A stretch of DNA of 64,000 nt, from positions 22,194 through 86,193 of the forward strand of contig JBCCIP010000025.1 in NCBI GenBank assembly GCA_039111475.1, given 5' to 3'. The DNA is from JAUIET01 sp039111475. GTDB lineage: Bacteria; Pseudomonadota; Gammaproteobacteria; Pseudomonadales; JAUIET01. The notes under the pieces were generated by a model that worked only from the letters and a program-made list of their open reading frames with translations, was not told the origin of the DNA and did not search any database. Shown piece after piece: positions 31,101 through 36,692 of this stretch; position 1 is the first letter of the stretch; every line of letters begins with the position of its first letter. A program made the translations under genes and the position numbers.

Positions 31101-33060
31101 TGATGACCAGCCCGCGAACGGTACTCCCGTCGCTGCCGCTTTCCAGGCGTAAACCATCTACGCTAGAACCAGCCGATGTTCCGGTAATCTCGATGATAGG
31201 TGTGGATACAAAATTGGAGTCTGTTGTTCCGTCGATGATCACGGCATCATCGATGGCGGGTAGATCACTTCCGGGCGAAATCAGGTGCGAGCCGCTGACA
31301 AGCGATTCGGGAATCTCGAAGAAAATCTTATCCGGACCGCCGCTATTGGTGGTGGTATTGCTGGCTAAGATTGCCTCGCGCAAAGATATACGCCCATCGC
31401 TGCCCTTGTTATTGATCAAGTCGGTCAGCGAAGTGACAACACCGTCCTGAATATCACTCGCCGTAGTCACCACTGCGGTGCTATAGTCTCTGGCAACAAC
31501 ACTTTTGGCGAACTCAGATGTGTCGCCTAATGTACCCGCGCCATTACTGGTCGCCGTTGCGGTTGCACTGATAAAACGACCAACTGCTACCGCCGCAGTC
31601 AAAGTAGAATCAAAATTTGCATTGCCCGCAACGTCGGTGGTTACGTTGACCGCGCCTATGTACACTTCACCTTCGCCATGCTCAGAAGAATCGGCAGAGG
31701 CATTACTAAAGAATTCAATGCGATAATCAACGTTGGCGTTAGAATTGAAAGTACCTGACAGACTGATGACAGACACGCCGTCAGTGTTAACTGAATGTAT
31801 GATTGGAAAATTCTGCTGGTTGTTAGAACCGCCATCAACATCCAAGCCATCATTGAGTGTTACGGCGGCTCCGCTGAGGTCAATCCCTAGGTCGGCATTT
31901 GAATGTATATAGTTTGCTGATATTTCGTTTCCTGTACCCGAAAGAACATAAACGCCGTCATCGGTATGATGCGCTATGGTATTGGGCGCGTTTGGTGTGG
32001 TGCTGCCGATGGTGTTATTGCTGGAACTGATTGTGACACCGGAATTGCCATTGCCCAGCGCCGTAGTTCCGTCAGCGCCAATACCAATGTAATTACCAAA
32101 CACCGAATTACTATCACCTGAAGACAGGTAAACACCGCGTACATCATTGCCGGATATTACATTCCGATCAGCCACATTCAGGCCACCAATCACGTTGTTG
32201 CCGGAACTGTCGCTGAGAAACACTCCGTAGTTGCCATTGCCGGCATCCGCGTTACCACTCGCAGAAGTTCCGATGTAGTTTCCGGCGATAGTGTGCCCGC
32301 CAGAGGTGCCGGAAATTTGTATTCCATGCAAGCTGGCGTTGTTAATGACTAAGCCGCGTATTTCTGATCCGTCGCTGCCAGCGCCGAGGTTAAAGCCAAC
32401 AAAATTCCCATTGGCGTTTACTTCGATCAACGGTGTGCCAACGTAACCCAGCTGCGTCGTTGCGTCGAGTGTCACCGTGTCGGCAATTACTGGCAAGTTT
32501 GACGCCAGCGTTATGGTTTGTGCGCCACCTGCACCGATACTGAAGTTAATCGTATCTGCGCCTCCATTTGCATTTGCGTCGAGTATTGCCTGGCGTAGCG
32601 AGCCGGCGCCTGAGTCCGCGGTGTTGGTGACGGTGAAATTAACGAGTTGCTGTTTTTGTGGTTGCTCCGAGGTAGTGACGGATGGATCCTTATTCGATGA
32701 GCCCGTGTTGAAAGTGGACGGCTGGCTCTTTGACGCTGTGTTGACAAACGTTGAAGGCGCACTCTTGTCTGGCGCAATTCTTGGTGCTTCTTGCGGCTCA
32801 TCAAAACCGTTTTCTATTGTGGAAATTTGCGCCAGAGATACCGCACTGGAATTCCTAGAGTAATATACCTCGGTCGATTCAATAGCGATTTCATTAGACA
32901 AGCCACTAAGAGTAGTGTGGCTGAGCACTCCCGCGAAACCATCTGAAAACAGTATCCGCGGCTCTAGCTCTTCAATAAAGAGCTTAGATTTTTTGTTAGG
33001 TTGTTTACGGTCAGCGACTGGTTGGGACGAGAGGGTTCTTGTCGATCTTCGTTTCGTCAA
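16144..33060 (-). CDS. Giant LEPR-type cell-surface protein, 5638 aa
   Basis: One unbroken frame of 16.9 kb starting at a TTG (33060; no better in-frame start downstream). Residues 32-39 are LEPRILFS, the N-terminal LEPRxLL motif of very large exported proteins. Approximate layout: right-handed beta-helix regions (140-900), LamG-like domain (945-1150), DSW/LAFEPGT module (1150-1450), LamG (1450-1660), C-type lectin (1730-1875, WLGGTDATAEGEWLW), cadherin-like, LamG (1960-2170), second C-type lectin (2400-2540), third beta-helix (2620-3095), cadherin/VCBS-like repeats (3100-3760), an amidotransferase-like fold (3765-3990), eleven tandem 122-residue repeats (4000-5340), an Ig-like domain, then a hydrophobic segment near 5564-5605 and an acidic tail. 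It is probably a secreted or anchored adhesin binding glycans; no secretion genes are adjacent. Confidence 0.9.
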   Translation of the reverse strand: MTKRRSTRTLSSQPVADRKQPNKKSKLFIEELEPRILFSDGFAGVLSHTTLSGLSNEIAIESTEVYYSRNSSAVSLAQISTIENGFDEPQEAPRIAPDKSAPSTFVNTASKSQPSTFNTGSSNKDPSVTTSEQPQKQQLVNFTVTNTADSGAGSLRQAILDANANGGADTINFSIGAGGAQTITLASNLPVIADTVTLDATTQLGYVGTPLIEVNANGNFVGFNLGAGSDGSEIRGLVINNASLHGIQISGTSGGHTIAGNYIGTSASGNADAGNGNYGVFLSDSSGNNVIGGLNVADRNVISGNDVRGVYLSSGDSNSVFGNYIGIGADGTTALGNGNSGVTISSSNNTIGSTTPNAPNTIAHHTDDGVYVLSGTGNEISANYIHSNADLGIDLSGAAVTLNDGLDVDGGSNNQQNFPIIHSVNTDGVSVISLSGTFNSNANVDYRIEFFSNASADSSEHGEGEVYIGAVNVTTDVAGNANFDSTLTAAVAVGRFISATATATSNGAGTLGDTSEFAKSVVARDYSTAVVTTASDIQDGVVTSLTDLINNKGSDGRISLREAILASNTTTNSGGPDKIFFEIPESLVSGSHLISPGSDLPAIDDAVIIDGTTDSNFVSTPIIEITGTSAGSSVDGLRLESGSDGSTVRGLVINQFDGDGLLIESDSNLIAGNYVGTDVTGTIDQGNVNDGIKIQLGGSNNTIGGTSSADRNLVSGNNDDGIEITGSATSNIVYGNYIGTTVSGTDPLGNSKDGIEIDTNSVSSVIGGITAGQGNIIAYNLDNGVHVNNAAGDGHTIRGNSIFSNTNLGIDLAGGTEDGFGVTANDPLDADAGVNSLQNFPIALAATRIGGETQITGRYEGAASASITLDFYSDNSADGSDHGEARSYIGSQLINTDTDGFAVFSADLPQPTAVGDVVSASATQSSTGNTSEFSEAVVVAADSLNSGLVAHYRLDEGSGVTTVDSTGLGNDGGLQGSPAWIHGQVGPAALDFTGDFDRVEIDDDAAFDFDGSDFSIGFWFNSSTISGFNARLAGQSSGLDGWLLYADNLDNLNFLVNGDSISTLLTASNVIDDDWHYVTALRNGNTFELYIDGALEDTATAAVGNVNSTDQLRFGASDGANGDYDGQLDDIRIYNRALSQTEIDALSALPATAFWFSTPDDVSSSGVTGADSWTEGSAIQIADPSLAFEPGTTSGTAAVVFNLDAFPGGDDGDISGVHYVSSDITVNGIALQAGDAVFAITADITVTGTSGTYTANKEDIHFFRPDTAGDYSAGSFAELVDSPTAGEINALTLLEEDVALADTTLDAGDFLLALDSPSSGSENDIFYYDVSLDTTSTLVNGDQIGLGTTSNAIDAIDIIERDQLLGDVDLQLGQILVSLNSLDSDVGSNNGTILAQSVAILDVAATTLGSGTAAATSTDFIEGQDFGLNTVSENISAFSVAPTAQELVVDGAPSDLQATETTSGGLSINQDGGNDVYLLADDGGAVLGGLSSATVEIQFSSTAAPGSIPLLSYADSTANNSFLLDLEAAGNLRFHINGASVVSLASTFDYNSLLDGKQHTVSATWEGAAGSWQLFVDGALVDSGTGLVTGQSINGTSGDGAVIFGQEQDSVAGGFDSAQVFAGTLYDVRIFGDVRTAAEIQASYRSDLPFDEDGLLANWTFEQLSTDGVVTETVAGNNLTVEHVSQSGFTASEASLTLRLDENSVDGTVVGAINGIDAEREAQIAALLAADPDLLYSTETGKFYKLVANPADFSTAQANAQSELLNGINGQLITIRSAEEQSIAADLVFLGSTDIWLGGTDATAEGEWLWLTGNSDDDQFWQGDQNGYNPNGAYTNWLAGKPDSGSGNEDAIGLRHEDGKWDDSRESNNNFYVVEWNADEVLDATQALVYTITSQTVSGAFEIDSDTGELRVADGTRLDADTQPIHTVTVRTTDISSNTIDAAFSITLNDLIEANSAPTDLSSGIELNTDGGNDAYLIAQDGGAVFGGLDAFTVEVSFNSTTTNDAATLFSYAAASTAFGNDAKLEIYNTGVNAGQLLLTIDETDIFSSAIDFRMLLDGVQHSIAASWDNTNGAWTIYVDGELVDHGRGIAIGATIGGGGTLLFGQEQDANGGGFQVEEHFSGILYDVRVWDRVRSAADVAHNYQHKLDVTPAAAASVGLRANWQMEFNGSSEVIDIVSEASTQNRLSIANVVGAGFSASAPISDLNIDENSVNGTPLAFIDSVDPNLLNDLLIDGLFLEAPDPGTNTLYTATQSFGGWTVDSGNVHLFGTTLEDSPLGGHSVDLNGSTAGSIGQDLVTVSGRQYQVVFATTGAWVGSSDTKHFRASAAGESQDFAVEYQPDWSQSDVLWQHRTFEFTADATSTRLVFQSLESANEGGVVADIQVYEIPQAVQSVLNSEPSLSYDAATGKFYKVVQSTEVWSTAQSIAIADQLNGVSGQLATVRSAYEQELIRSMIEAVGITDAWLGGSDAAVEGEWRWLSGVTPVDQFADASGDQVNGSFERFGGTEPNGGAGENQLEIRALDGAWNDEGSSTQNAYVIEWDASQVLSNYTYALTSDAGGRFAIDSNTGEITVANGSLLDFETDPSHSVTAEVTDAAGATYSESVTVTVNDVFEGILVVDTPNDIDDGDTSSISNLFDSRGADGFISLREAITAANNTVNGLSADEIHFNIAGAGPHTLSVTSALPEITDALVIDASTEPGYAVGAPAIELDGSGAGAGIDGLTLSGGSDGSTIRGLVINRFTGDGIELNGGSGNHTIVGNFIGTDVAGTAALANTGSGIFVINSNGNQIGGLNAADRNVVSGNIAHGIVLHNGTSINQIQGNFIGVASDGVTALGNSGAGIYLINGAANNTIGGTTASAGNTVSANNRGIHFIFANTDFNTVQGNFIGTDASRTVDLGNALEGILIEDGANNLIGGTAGNDNNYVLFNDGDGIAVSGPTATGNSLLGNVVYANAGLGIDLLGIDGVEANDNSDADSGANDLQNYPILIDASIVGPTSITIDGNINSSSSTDFRIEFYANTAANGSGFGEGERYLGFTTVSTNTSGNATFTAALAASVSNGEFITATASEDLGGGNFGGASEFSAAIDALLPLPLVDLDADDSSAAADPNFFGDFTEGGGPVQAVDSDATITDADSGNLNSVTVTLGNPINGAAEILAANTAGTSIAATYASGTGVLSLTGSDTVANYQQVLRTVTYNNVSAVPDTTARTLTVIANDGDNNGNVAVSVISVTAVNNIPAFITLDANPTYTEGSSAINLDGTSGISDPELNALNGAAGNYGGSTLQLARDTGPNADDQFSFSDGNGITLAGGNLVKNSQVIATFDTISVVGELLVNFTDVNTEIPNSVDVNNILSQITYENSNSNPPATVDIDFLFDDGNTSSQGTGGSGQANSVLTVNISASNDGPVLSNNNLTVIEGNTVTLSAAQLSASDVDSDDSTLIFTVSGVSGGQFELASSPQVLITSFTQAQITAGQVVFVHDGGEAGPAYSVTVSDGSANVGPQAATISFTTVNDAPIIQNIDGDSVTAFNDGSTTNLDANVLAALQDNDSPSDYDGAFLQLTGSSFDVLDQLGIDASGSINLSAGISDGSQVTIGGTSIGSLASTSSSAFRINFNVNATGGHIDALLRSITFTTTSTTLGSRSVDFLFNDNDGTANGGIEASDAATMQIFVAQTGDGLVSGTEDTTYSFITSDFDFTGITGANLTAIEILTLPANGTLNYNGSAAVIGQVVTKTDIDGGLLQFVPDLDDNGSPYASFDFQVNNGKLSISVLAGQPNSFTLNGGALAPTDAILAAGSNFGAGGTYGSAISVVAPSNTIDASYLAQGSVLFNGFVPDGSWTAPELAALDTWVQAGGVLITNSDAVSFDEVSEFYGLVIGGTASPTWHVADQTTEIMNGPFGLVGTNGSAFSAAGSISYFTTASLVAGDQVLATDSVSGEPTMVLRQHGSGWILFTSDEGIFRAGMTGGGAIATANDRLAANVFAWAAEQVPASSSHTMDVNVAAVNDTPVTTNLGAAEAYTEDNPLDLINIVVSDVDNANTTVTLTLSDTAAGALSTATSGAVTSTYNAGSGVWTASGAIADVNTLLAGVTFTPALNYTSNFSIATSVSDGIAPAVTATKNVTGTAVNDAPTATNLSAAESYTEDTPLNLFDTVVTDVDNANTTVTLTLSDTAAGALSTATSGAVTSTYNTGSGIWTAAGAVADVNTLLAGVIFTPALDYYSNFSIATSVSDGIAPPLIGTKNIAATPVNDAPTATNLNAAESYSEDTPLNLIDSVVSDVDDSTTTVTLTLSDAGAGALSTGTEGGVTSTYNAGTGVWTASGAVADVNALLAGLTFTPALNYDQNFSIATSVSDGIAPSVTGTKSVTGTAVNDAPTATNLNSAEGFTEDIPLDLVDIVVTDVDNANTTVTLTLSDAIAGALSTGTSGSVTSTYNSGSGVWTASGAVADVNSLLSNVSYTPSLNYDQNFSIATSVSDGIAPTVTGMKNVTVTAVNDAPTATNLNAAEGFTEDTPVDLIDSVVNDVDNANTAVTLALSDAAAGGLSTGTSGAVTSTYNAGSGVWTASGAVADVNALLASVVFTPAPDYNSNFSIVTSVSDGIAPVLTGTKNIIATAVNDAPMATNPSAVESYTEETPFSLVDIVVSDVDHATTTAILTLSDPMAGSLSVATSGAVTSVFNSSSGVWFASGAIADVNALLAGVVFTPALDYDQNFTIATSVSDGVAPAVTGLKSVIATPVNDAPTATNLSAAETYTEDTSLDVIDLVVTDVDNTNTTVTLTLSDTAAGSLSTDTSGAVTSTYNAGTGVWTAAGAVADVNTLLAAVTFTPTLHFDQSFTIATSVSDGIAPALTGLKSVSAIPINDAPVATNLNTPESYTEDTPLDLNDIVITDVDTGNTTVILTMSDVAAGTLSTATSGSVSSTYNAVTGVWTASGSVTDVNNLLAGVTFTPTLHSSADFTIATAVSDGVAPAVTGVKAVTGLAVNDAPTATNIDANETYTEDVPLDLLDIVVTDVDDANVVVTLTLSDPLAGTLNTDTFGSVASSYDPAAGVWQASGLTADVNSLLANLVFTPTMNISPDVTVSSSISDGTAPDVMGSKILFGTAVNDAPTATNMDAPETFVEDLPLDIADIVVSDIDSSTITVTLTLSNTAAGQLTTSSVGASSSTFDPLTGEWAVTGLIAEVNALLVDVSFVPSADFSESFTIFTSINDGVAPPLLGNKPITNVAVNDPPEATNLSIAQSYTEDTPLTLAPIVVTDVDSPNITVTLMLSNPAAGVLSTSSAGAITSTYNSVSGEWRASGALADVNALLASIVFSPAQNYNDDLTIGIEISDGIASVTGNRDLNGLAVNDAPLGSGERFDLIEDGTLEIELATLLANDRDVEDDDLSFVLVDAPRFGQLTATDDGRLVYQPTLGFAGRDFFTYRVSDGDLESALLTVELIVQDDGAQGTIITEPEQETEKEEPKEDSQPATPIVPPVRPVEPGGEGVAGEKEQRLDTTLPRFNVGTLVSQRAVTQLLFDVPAILADDTPIKRALSSLGNNQLDLEAMEELFASDDLWREIAEVDQRLEPDRLFAQAMAGSGVALSTGVIAWILRGGSLLASFLTTIPAWRTIDPLPIMAKKEKDDNDLDENEKKADKFFEQL
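17020..21060 (-). repeat. Eleven tandem 366-bp coding repeats in the giant surface protein
   Basis: Copies begin near 21040, 20671, 20307, 19939, 19577, 19211, 18844, 18478, 18111, 17746 and 17380, with 361-369 bp between equivalent points. Each encodes about 122 residues starting VNDAPTATNL, then YTEDTPL, VVTDVDNANTTVTLTLSD, TYNAGSGVW, ADVNALLAGVTFTP and SIATSVSDGIAP. Central copies are more alike than the outer ones, as expected from repeat expansion by recombination. The final VNDAPLGSGERF domain at 17020 is a related but different Ig-like fold. Confidence 0.9.
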
Positions 33061-33159
33061 TGTAAGCGCTGTGCCAGAGTGTATATATAAAGTGTAGAGA
33101 ATCGCGGAACTGCGGCCCTGATAAAGTGTGATTCACTTAACAAAAATGACCAGTGTTTG

Positions 33160-33187
33160 ACTGATCACACACCGTTGATTGATCAGT
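33160..33187. promoter_or_regulatory. Inverted repeat upstream of the giant surface-protein gene
   Basis: ACTGATCA at 33160-33167 is repeated inverted as TGATCAGT at 33180-33187 with a 12-base spacer, about 100 bases upstream of the TTG start. It sits in the only sizeable spacer (33061-33268) before the gene and could bind a dimeric regulator. No convincing promoter pair is seen, though a TATATA-rich stretch occurs near 33080. Confidence 0.35.
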
Positions 33188-33268
33188 TACTGGACAGAAC
33201 AAAATCGTTCAACTAATGAACATTTGGTCTTTTTTATGAGCAAGATGGCTGAAAACTATTCGCTCTAG

Positions 33269-34288
33269 TTATAAAACCAGGAAGGCGTACACCATCACCA
33301 ATGCAAGTGCTGGCAGAAATAAACTGCTATACAGAATTCCTAGCAAACCGAACCGCCAAAGAGTAGCGTACTGACTTCGATCGTAGTAATTGCGCATGGC
33401 TCTATAGGTATAAAACCCTAAGTACATAAACAATGCCAGGAAGACTACTTCGCCAAGCAAATAAGCATCAGGCAGTAACAAGTTGACTGTAAAAATCAGA
33501 AAGGCAAGCACGTGCAAATGGATTGCGAATACCATGTGTTCGGAGTAAAAAATGGGTGTTTGGCGACGGTAGAAGATAACCTTAAGAAACAATGCATAGG
33601 CAGGTAACAAGATGAACATGGCCAAAGGAATGCTCTCTGAGAATTCGTCCACTAATCGTTCCGGTCGTTCTGTGGCTGCAACCACACGCGTCGTCACGGG
33701 CTTTAGCCACCATAAATGTGCAGCCCGCTCAGCCACCGTAAAGTTCTGTTCCAATAGAAGCGCATAAGCGTTTAGCACATCACGTTTTACTGGCGATTCA
33801 TCTTGCTCAAGAATGCGCTCAGCTATTTTGGAATCAGAAGAATCCAATATCGCTTTAAGCGTGTCAGGATTCGCTATTTCCTTTTTCTCGTGCTCGCTCT
33901 CTTCATGATTCGTTTTGGCCTGCTCCCGCAGACCCCCAACAACCGATTGGTCCTCGGCGATTCGCACATCGCCTCGATCCGTGCTCAGCGATAAACAGAA
34001 AAAGAAGATTAAGCTGGCAAACAGGTAAAGGCGGAACGGAGAAACATAACTTGCCCGGCGATTCAGCGAAAACTCTTGTGCCAAGAACCCAGGTTGCGCA
34101 AACAAGTGCTTAATAGTTCGTGTAAGCCGGCCATCGAGATCGAATGTTTCTGACAAAAAACTTCGTATTAAACCGGCTAACGACCGGCGATAGTCGTCGT
34201 CATTTTGCCCACACCGCGCGCAAAACGCATCGGGCCTATGCGCACCGCAGTTTGCGCAATTAGGCGTGATGCTGTCGGATTTGGGCAA
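33269..34288 (-). CDS. DUF3667 family membrane protein
   Basis: A 339-residue protein starting with a zinc-ribbon, CANCGAHRPDAFCARCGQ, followed by SLAGLIRSFLSETFDLDGRLTRTIKHLF and FSLNRRASYVSPFRLYLFASLIFFF, the signature of the DUF3667 family. It has one hydrophobic segment at about 90-110, a charged soluble middle part, then three or four helices at the C-terminus. Function is unknown. Its start is 3 bases after the stop of the upstream sugar dehydrogenase, so the two form an operon. Confidence 0.85.
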   Translation of the reverse strand: MPKSDSITPNCANCGAHRPDAFCARCGQNDDDYRRSLAGLIRSFLSETFDLDGRLTRTIKHLFAQPGFLAQEFSLNRRASYVSPFRLYLFASLIFFFCLSLSTDRGDVRIAEDQSVVGGLREQAKTNHEESEHEKKEIANPDTLKAILDSSDSKIAERILEQDESPVKRDVLNAYALLLEQNFTVAERAAHLWWLKPVTTRVVAATERPERLVDEFSESIPLAMFILLPAYALFLKVIFYRRQTPIFYSEHMVFAIHLHVLAFLIFTVNLLLPDAYLLGEVVFLALFMYLGFYTYRAMRNYYDRSQYATLWRFGLLGILYSSLFLPALALVMVYAFLVL

Positions 34289-34291
34289 GGT

Positions 34292-35428
34292 TTACCTTGG
34301 CGTGAGTTTCAGCAAGCGACCACCGCTTCTTCGAAACTCGTCTTCCAATACCCATAGCGAGCCGTCGCTAGCTTCATCAACACTGCGAATACGTGCACCC
34401 AGATCATAGCGTTCCATTTCTTTGGCTGAGTCGCCCTGTAAGTCAATACGGATAAGAGCCCGTGATGACAGACCAGCGACCAGAGCGTTTCCGCGCCAGC
34501 CTTTGAAAAGCGTGCCGCGATATACAATAAGATCACCCGGCGATATTACCGGTGTCCACCATATAGCCGGCGTTGAATACTCCGGCGCGCTGCTGTGATC
34601 AGGAATCGGTCGCCCATCGTAATGCATTCCATTGGATACTTCGGGATAGCCATAGTTGTGCGCGCGCTTCACCTGATTGAGTTCATCACCACCCGCAGGA
34701 CCCATTTCTATATCCCACAATTGACCGCTTAAATCGAACGCAATGCCCAGCGGGTTTCGATGACCCAGCGACCAAATTTCAGCGTACACACCTTCATCGT
34801 CAACCAAAGCGTCTTCGCTCAAGTAATTCACGAAGGGGTTGTCTGCCGGCACAGAACCATCATCATTCAGCCGCAATATTTTTCCTACATTTGACTGCAT
34901 ATCTTGAGAAGGAGTGAATTTTTGCCGGTCACCAGAAGAAATCCATAGGTAGCCATCAGCGTCAAACCGGATTCGATGACCATAGTGCCCACGCCCCAGC
35001 AGCTTCGGATACTGCCGCCAAATCACATCAACATCTTCCAGCCTGCCGCCGCGCCCTGTTTCCACAAACCTGCCTCGCGCAACGGCCGCACCGCGAGTAT
35101 TGCCCTTGCCCGCTTCGGCGTAGCTTATGTAGACCAGCTTGTTGTCCGCAAACTTTGGATGAACGGCTACATCACCCATTCCGCCCTGACCGCCATAGTC
35201 AACATCGGGTAAACCCACCACAGCACGCTGCTCGCCATCCTGCGTGACCAAACGCAAACTGCCCTTCTTCTCCGTCACCAGCATTCGTCCATCAGGCAAA
35301 AAATCCAGCGCCCACGGTTGATCAAACTCCGTGATTGCTTCAACGGTGAATGGCTTGTCCGCTTTGACTTGCGCCGCACTGAGTACTAGAAGCGATAGAA
35401 TCAGTAATGTTGGAGTGATGCGTTTCAT
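34292..35428 (-). CDS. PQQ-dependent sugar dehydrogenase (aldose sugar dehydrogenase type)
   Basis: A 378-residue periplasmic beta-propeller. The ATG at 35428 starts a signal peptide (KRITPTLLILSLLVLSAAQVKA); the frame is open further upstream without signal-like sequence. Typical blocks are DQPWALDFLPDGRMLVTEK, GLPDVDYGGQGGMGDVAVHP, ISYAEAGKGNT, GHYGHRIRFDADGYLWISSGDR and EIWSLGHRNPLGIAFD, as in the soluble glucose/YliI-like aldose sugar dehydrogenases that oxidise sugars with PQQ and pass electrons to the respiratory chain. Divergent from the desaturase gene with a spacer of about 190 bases. Confidence 0.9.
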   Translation of the reverse strand: MKRITPTLLILSLLVLSAAQVKADKPFTVEAITEFDQPWALDFLPDGRMLVTEKKGSLRLVTQDGEQRAVVGLPDVDYGGQGGMGDVAVHPKFADNKLVYISYAEAGKGNTRGAAVARGRFVETGRGGRLEDVDVIWRQYPKLLGRGHYGHRIRFDADGYLWISSGDRQKFTPSQDMQSNVGKILRLNDDGSVPADNPFVNYLSEDALVDDEGVYAEIWSLGHRNPLGIAFDLSGQLWDIEMGPAGGDELNQVKRAHNYGYPEVSNGMHYDGRPIPDHSSAPEYSTPAIWWTPVISPGDLIVYRGTLFKGWRGNALVAGLSSRALIRIDLQGDSAKEMERYDLGARIRSVDEASDGSLWVLEDEFRRSGGRLLKLTPR

Positions 35429-35617
35429 AATTCCAGTAATCTCATGAACTAACACAGACACAAGAATATATGGCCTGTGCCGCTTGAACAATTCATTTGA
35501 CCGCAAAATTGCTACAATCGAACGCACTGTATTGGAACAAAACGGCGGGCAGGTTTGACGCCTGCACAGCACAACGCCAGAATAGGACAAAGTTTTGTGG
35601 ATTAACCAAGCAATCAA

Positions 35618-36526
35618 ATGAATATCCGAGACATTCTAAGTACATCTGAAGTACGCAGCATGACTTCGCGAAGCGATCTTTGGGCTGCCTTTCTACTGCT
35701 GAAAACCTGGTTGCTTATCGGCCTGATTTTTTGGTTTGTGACGAATTGGACGAATGTATTCAGCGTAGTCGCTGCACTGTGTCTGCTAGGTGGCCAGCAG
35801 CTCGGACTTACGGTGATCATGCATGAATGCGGCCACCAAACTTTTTTTGCATCGAAAAAACTAAATGTTTTGTTTGGCCAATTCTTCGCGGCCAACCCAA
35901 CATTCTCTGACTTACATTACTATGCTAGAACGCATGCTGAACATCATCGCAAAGCGGGCACCAGTGAAGACCCTGATCTTGCGAATTACTCTGCCTATCC
36001 CATAAGTAAAGACAGCTTCAAACGCAAAGTATTACGTGATATCACTGGGCAAACCGGGTTCAAACTGCTCGCGTATGTATTCGGTTCAGCCGCCGGTGTT
36101 TTTACCAGCGATCCAAAGCGCAGAAAAGCGGCAAAGCCATTCGTGCAGCAAGTACTTGTTAACCTATTGCTCGCATTACTACTTGGCGTTGTTTTCGCGC
36201 CTTGGGCTTATGCACTTTGGCTCGGATCTATCGTCACTTCGTTTATGCTGATTGTCAGAGTTCGGCAAGTTGCAGAGCACGCAGCCGTGCCTAACCCCTT
36301 AAGCGAAGACCCCAGAGAAAATACTCGAACGACGGTGGCGAGCTGGTGGGAACGTCTGTTATTCGCCCCAAACTATGTGAATTACCATCTTGAGCATCAC
36401 TTTATGGCCAGCGTTCCCTGCTATCGTCTGGCTGATTTGCACAAACTGCTGCGTCAACGTGGCATTCTGGATAACACACCCGTTTTCAATGGATACTATC
36501 GGGTGATTCAACACGCGGTCCAATAG
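35618..36526 (+). CDS. Fatty acid desaturase family protein
   Basis: A 302-residue membrane di-iron enzyme. The three His boxes are HECGHQ (about residue 70), HAEHH (about 107) and HLEHH (about 257), arranged around hydrophobic pairs of helices. This is the layout of acyl-lipid desaturases and of related beta-carotene ketolase/hydroxylase-like oxygenases. It ends 166 bases before the NRPS operon on the same strand; because of the intervening palindromes and a separate promoter-like region, I regard it as outside that operon, though an acyl tailoring role cannot be excluded. Confidence 0.85.
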   Translation: MNIRDILSTSEVRSMTSRSDLWAAFLLLKTWLLIGLIFWFVTNWTNVFSVVAALCLLGGQQLGLTVIMHECGHQTFFASKKLNVLFGQFFAANPTFSDLHYYARTHAEHHRKAGTSEDPDLANYSAYPISKDSFKRKVLRDITGQTGFKLLAYVFGSAAGVFTSDPKRRKAAKPFVQQVLVNLLLALLLGVVFAPWAYALWLGSIVTSFMLIVRVRQVAEHAAVPNPLSEDPRENTRTTVASWWERLLFAPNYVNYHLEHHFMASVPCYRLADLHKLLRQRGILDNTPVFNGYYRVIQHAVQ

Positions 36527-36649
36527 ACCATTGATCCGGCCAGTCGGCCTCAAATGACTTCGCCCAAGTGCTTTGCCGGATGACAGGCAAACACTGAGTG
36601 ATGTCTTTGAACCTTTGAGACAGCTATTTACGTAAAATGGACTGCCCGG

Positions 36650-36662
36650 CGACAAATTGTCG
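36650..36662. promoter_or_regulatory. Perfect 13-base palindrome upstream of the NRPS operon
   Basis: CGACAAATTGTCG is a perfect palindrome around a central A, 30 bases before the first gene of the NRPS operon. A second short palindrome TTTACGTAAA lies at 36627-36636 and overlaps a TAAAAT -10-like element (36633-36638); no good -35 stands at normal spacing. This looks like an operator near the transcription start. Confidence 0.4.
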
Positions 36663-36692
36663 TAGATAAGAACCAACAAAGAGCTGCTGTAA

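Noticed and set aside
35618..36526. Counting the desaturase as a member of the NRPS operon
   Set aside because: A 166-bp spacer with palindromes and a -10-like element separates it from the first operon gene, unlike the overlaps within the operon.
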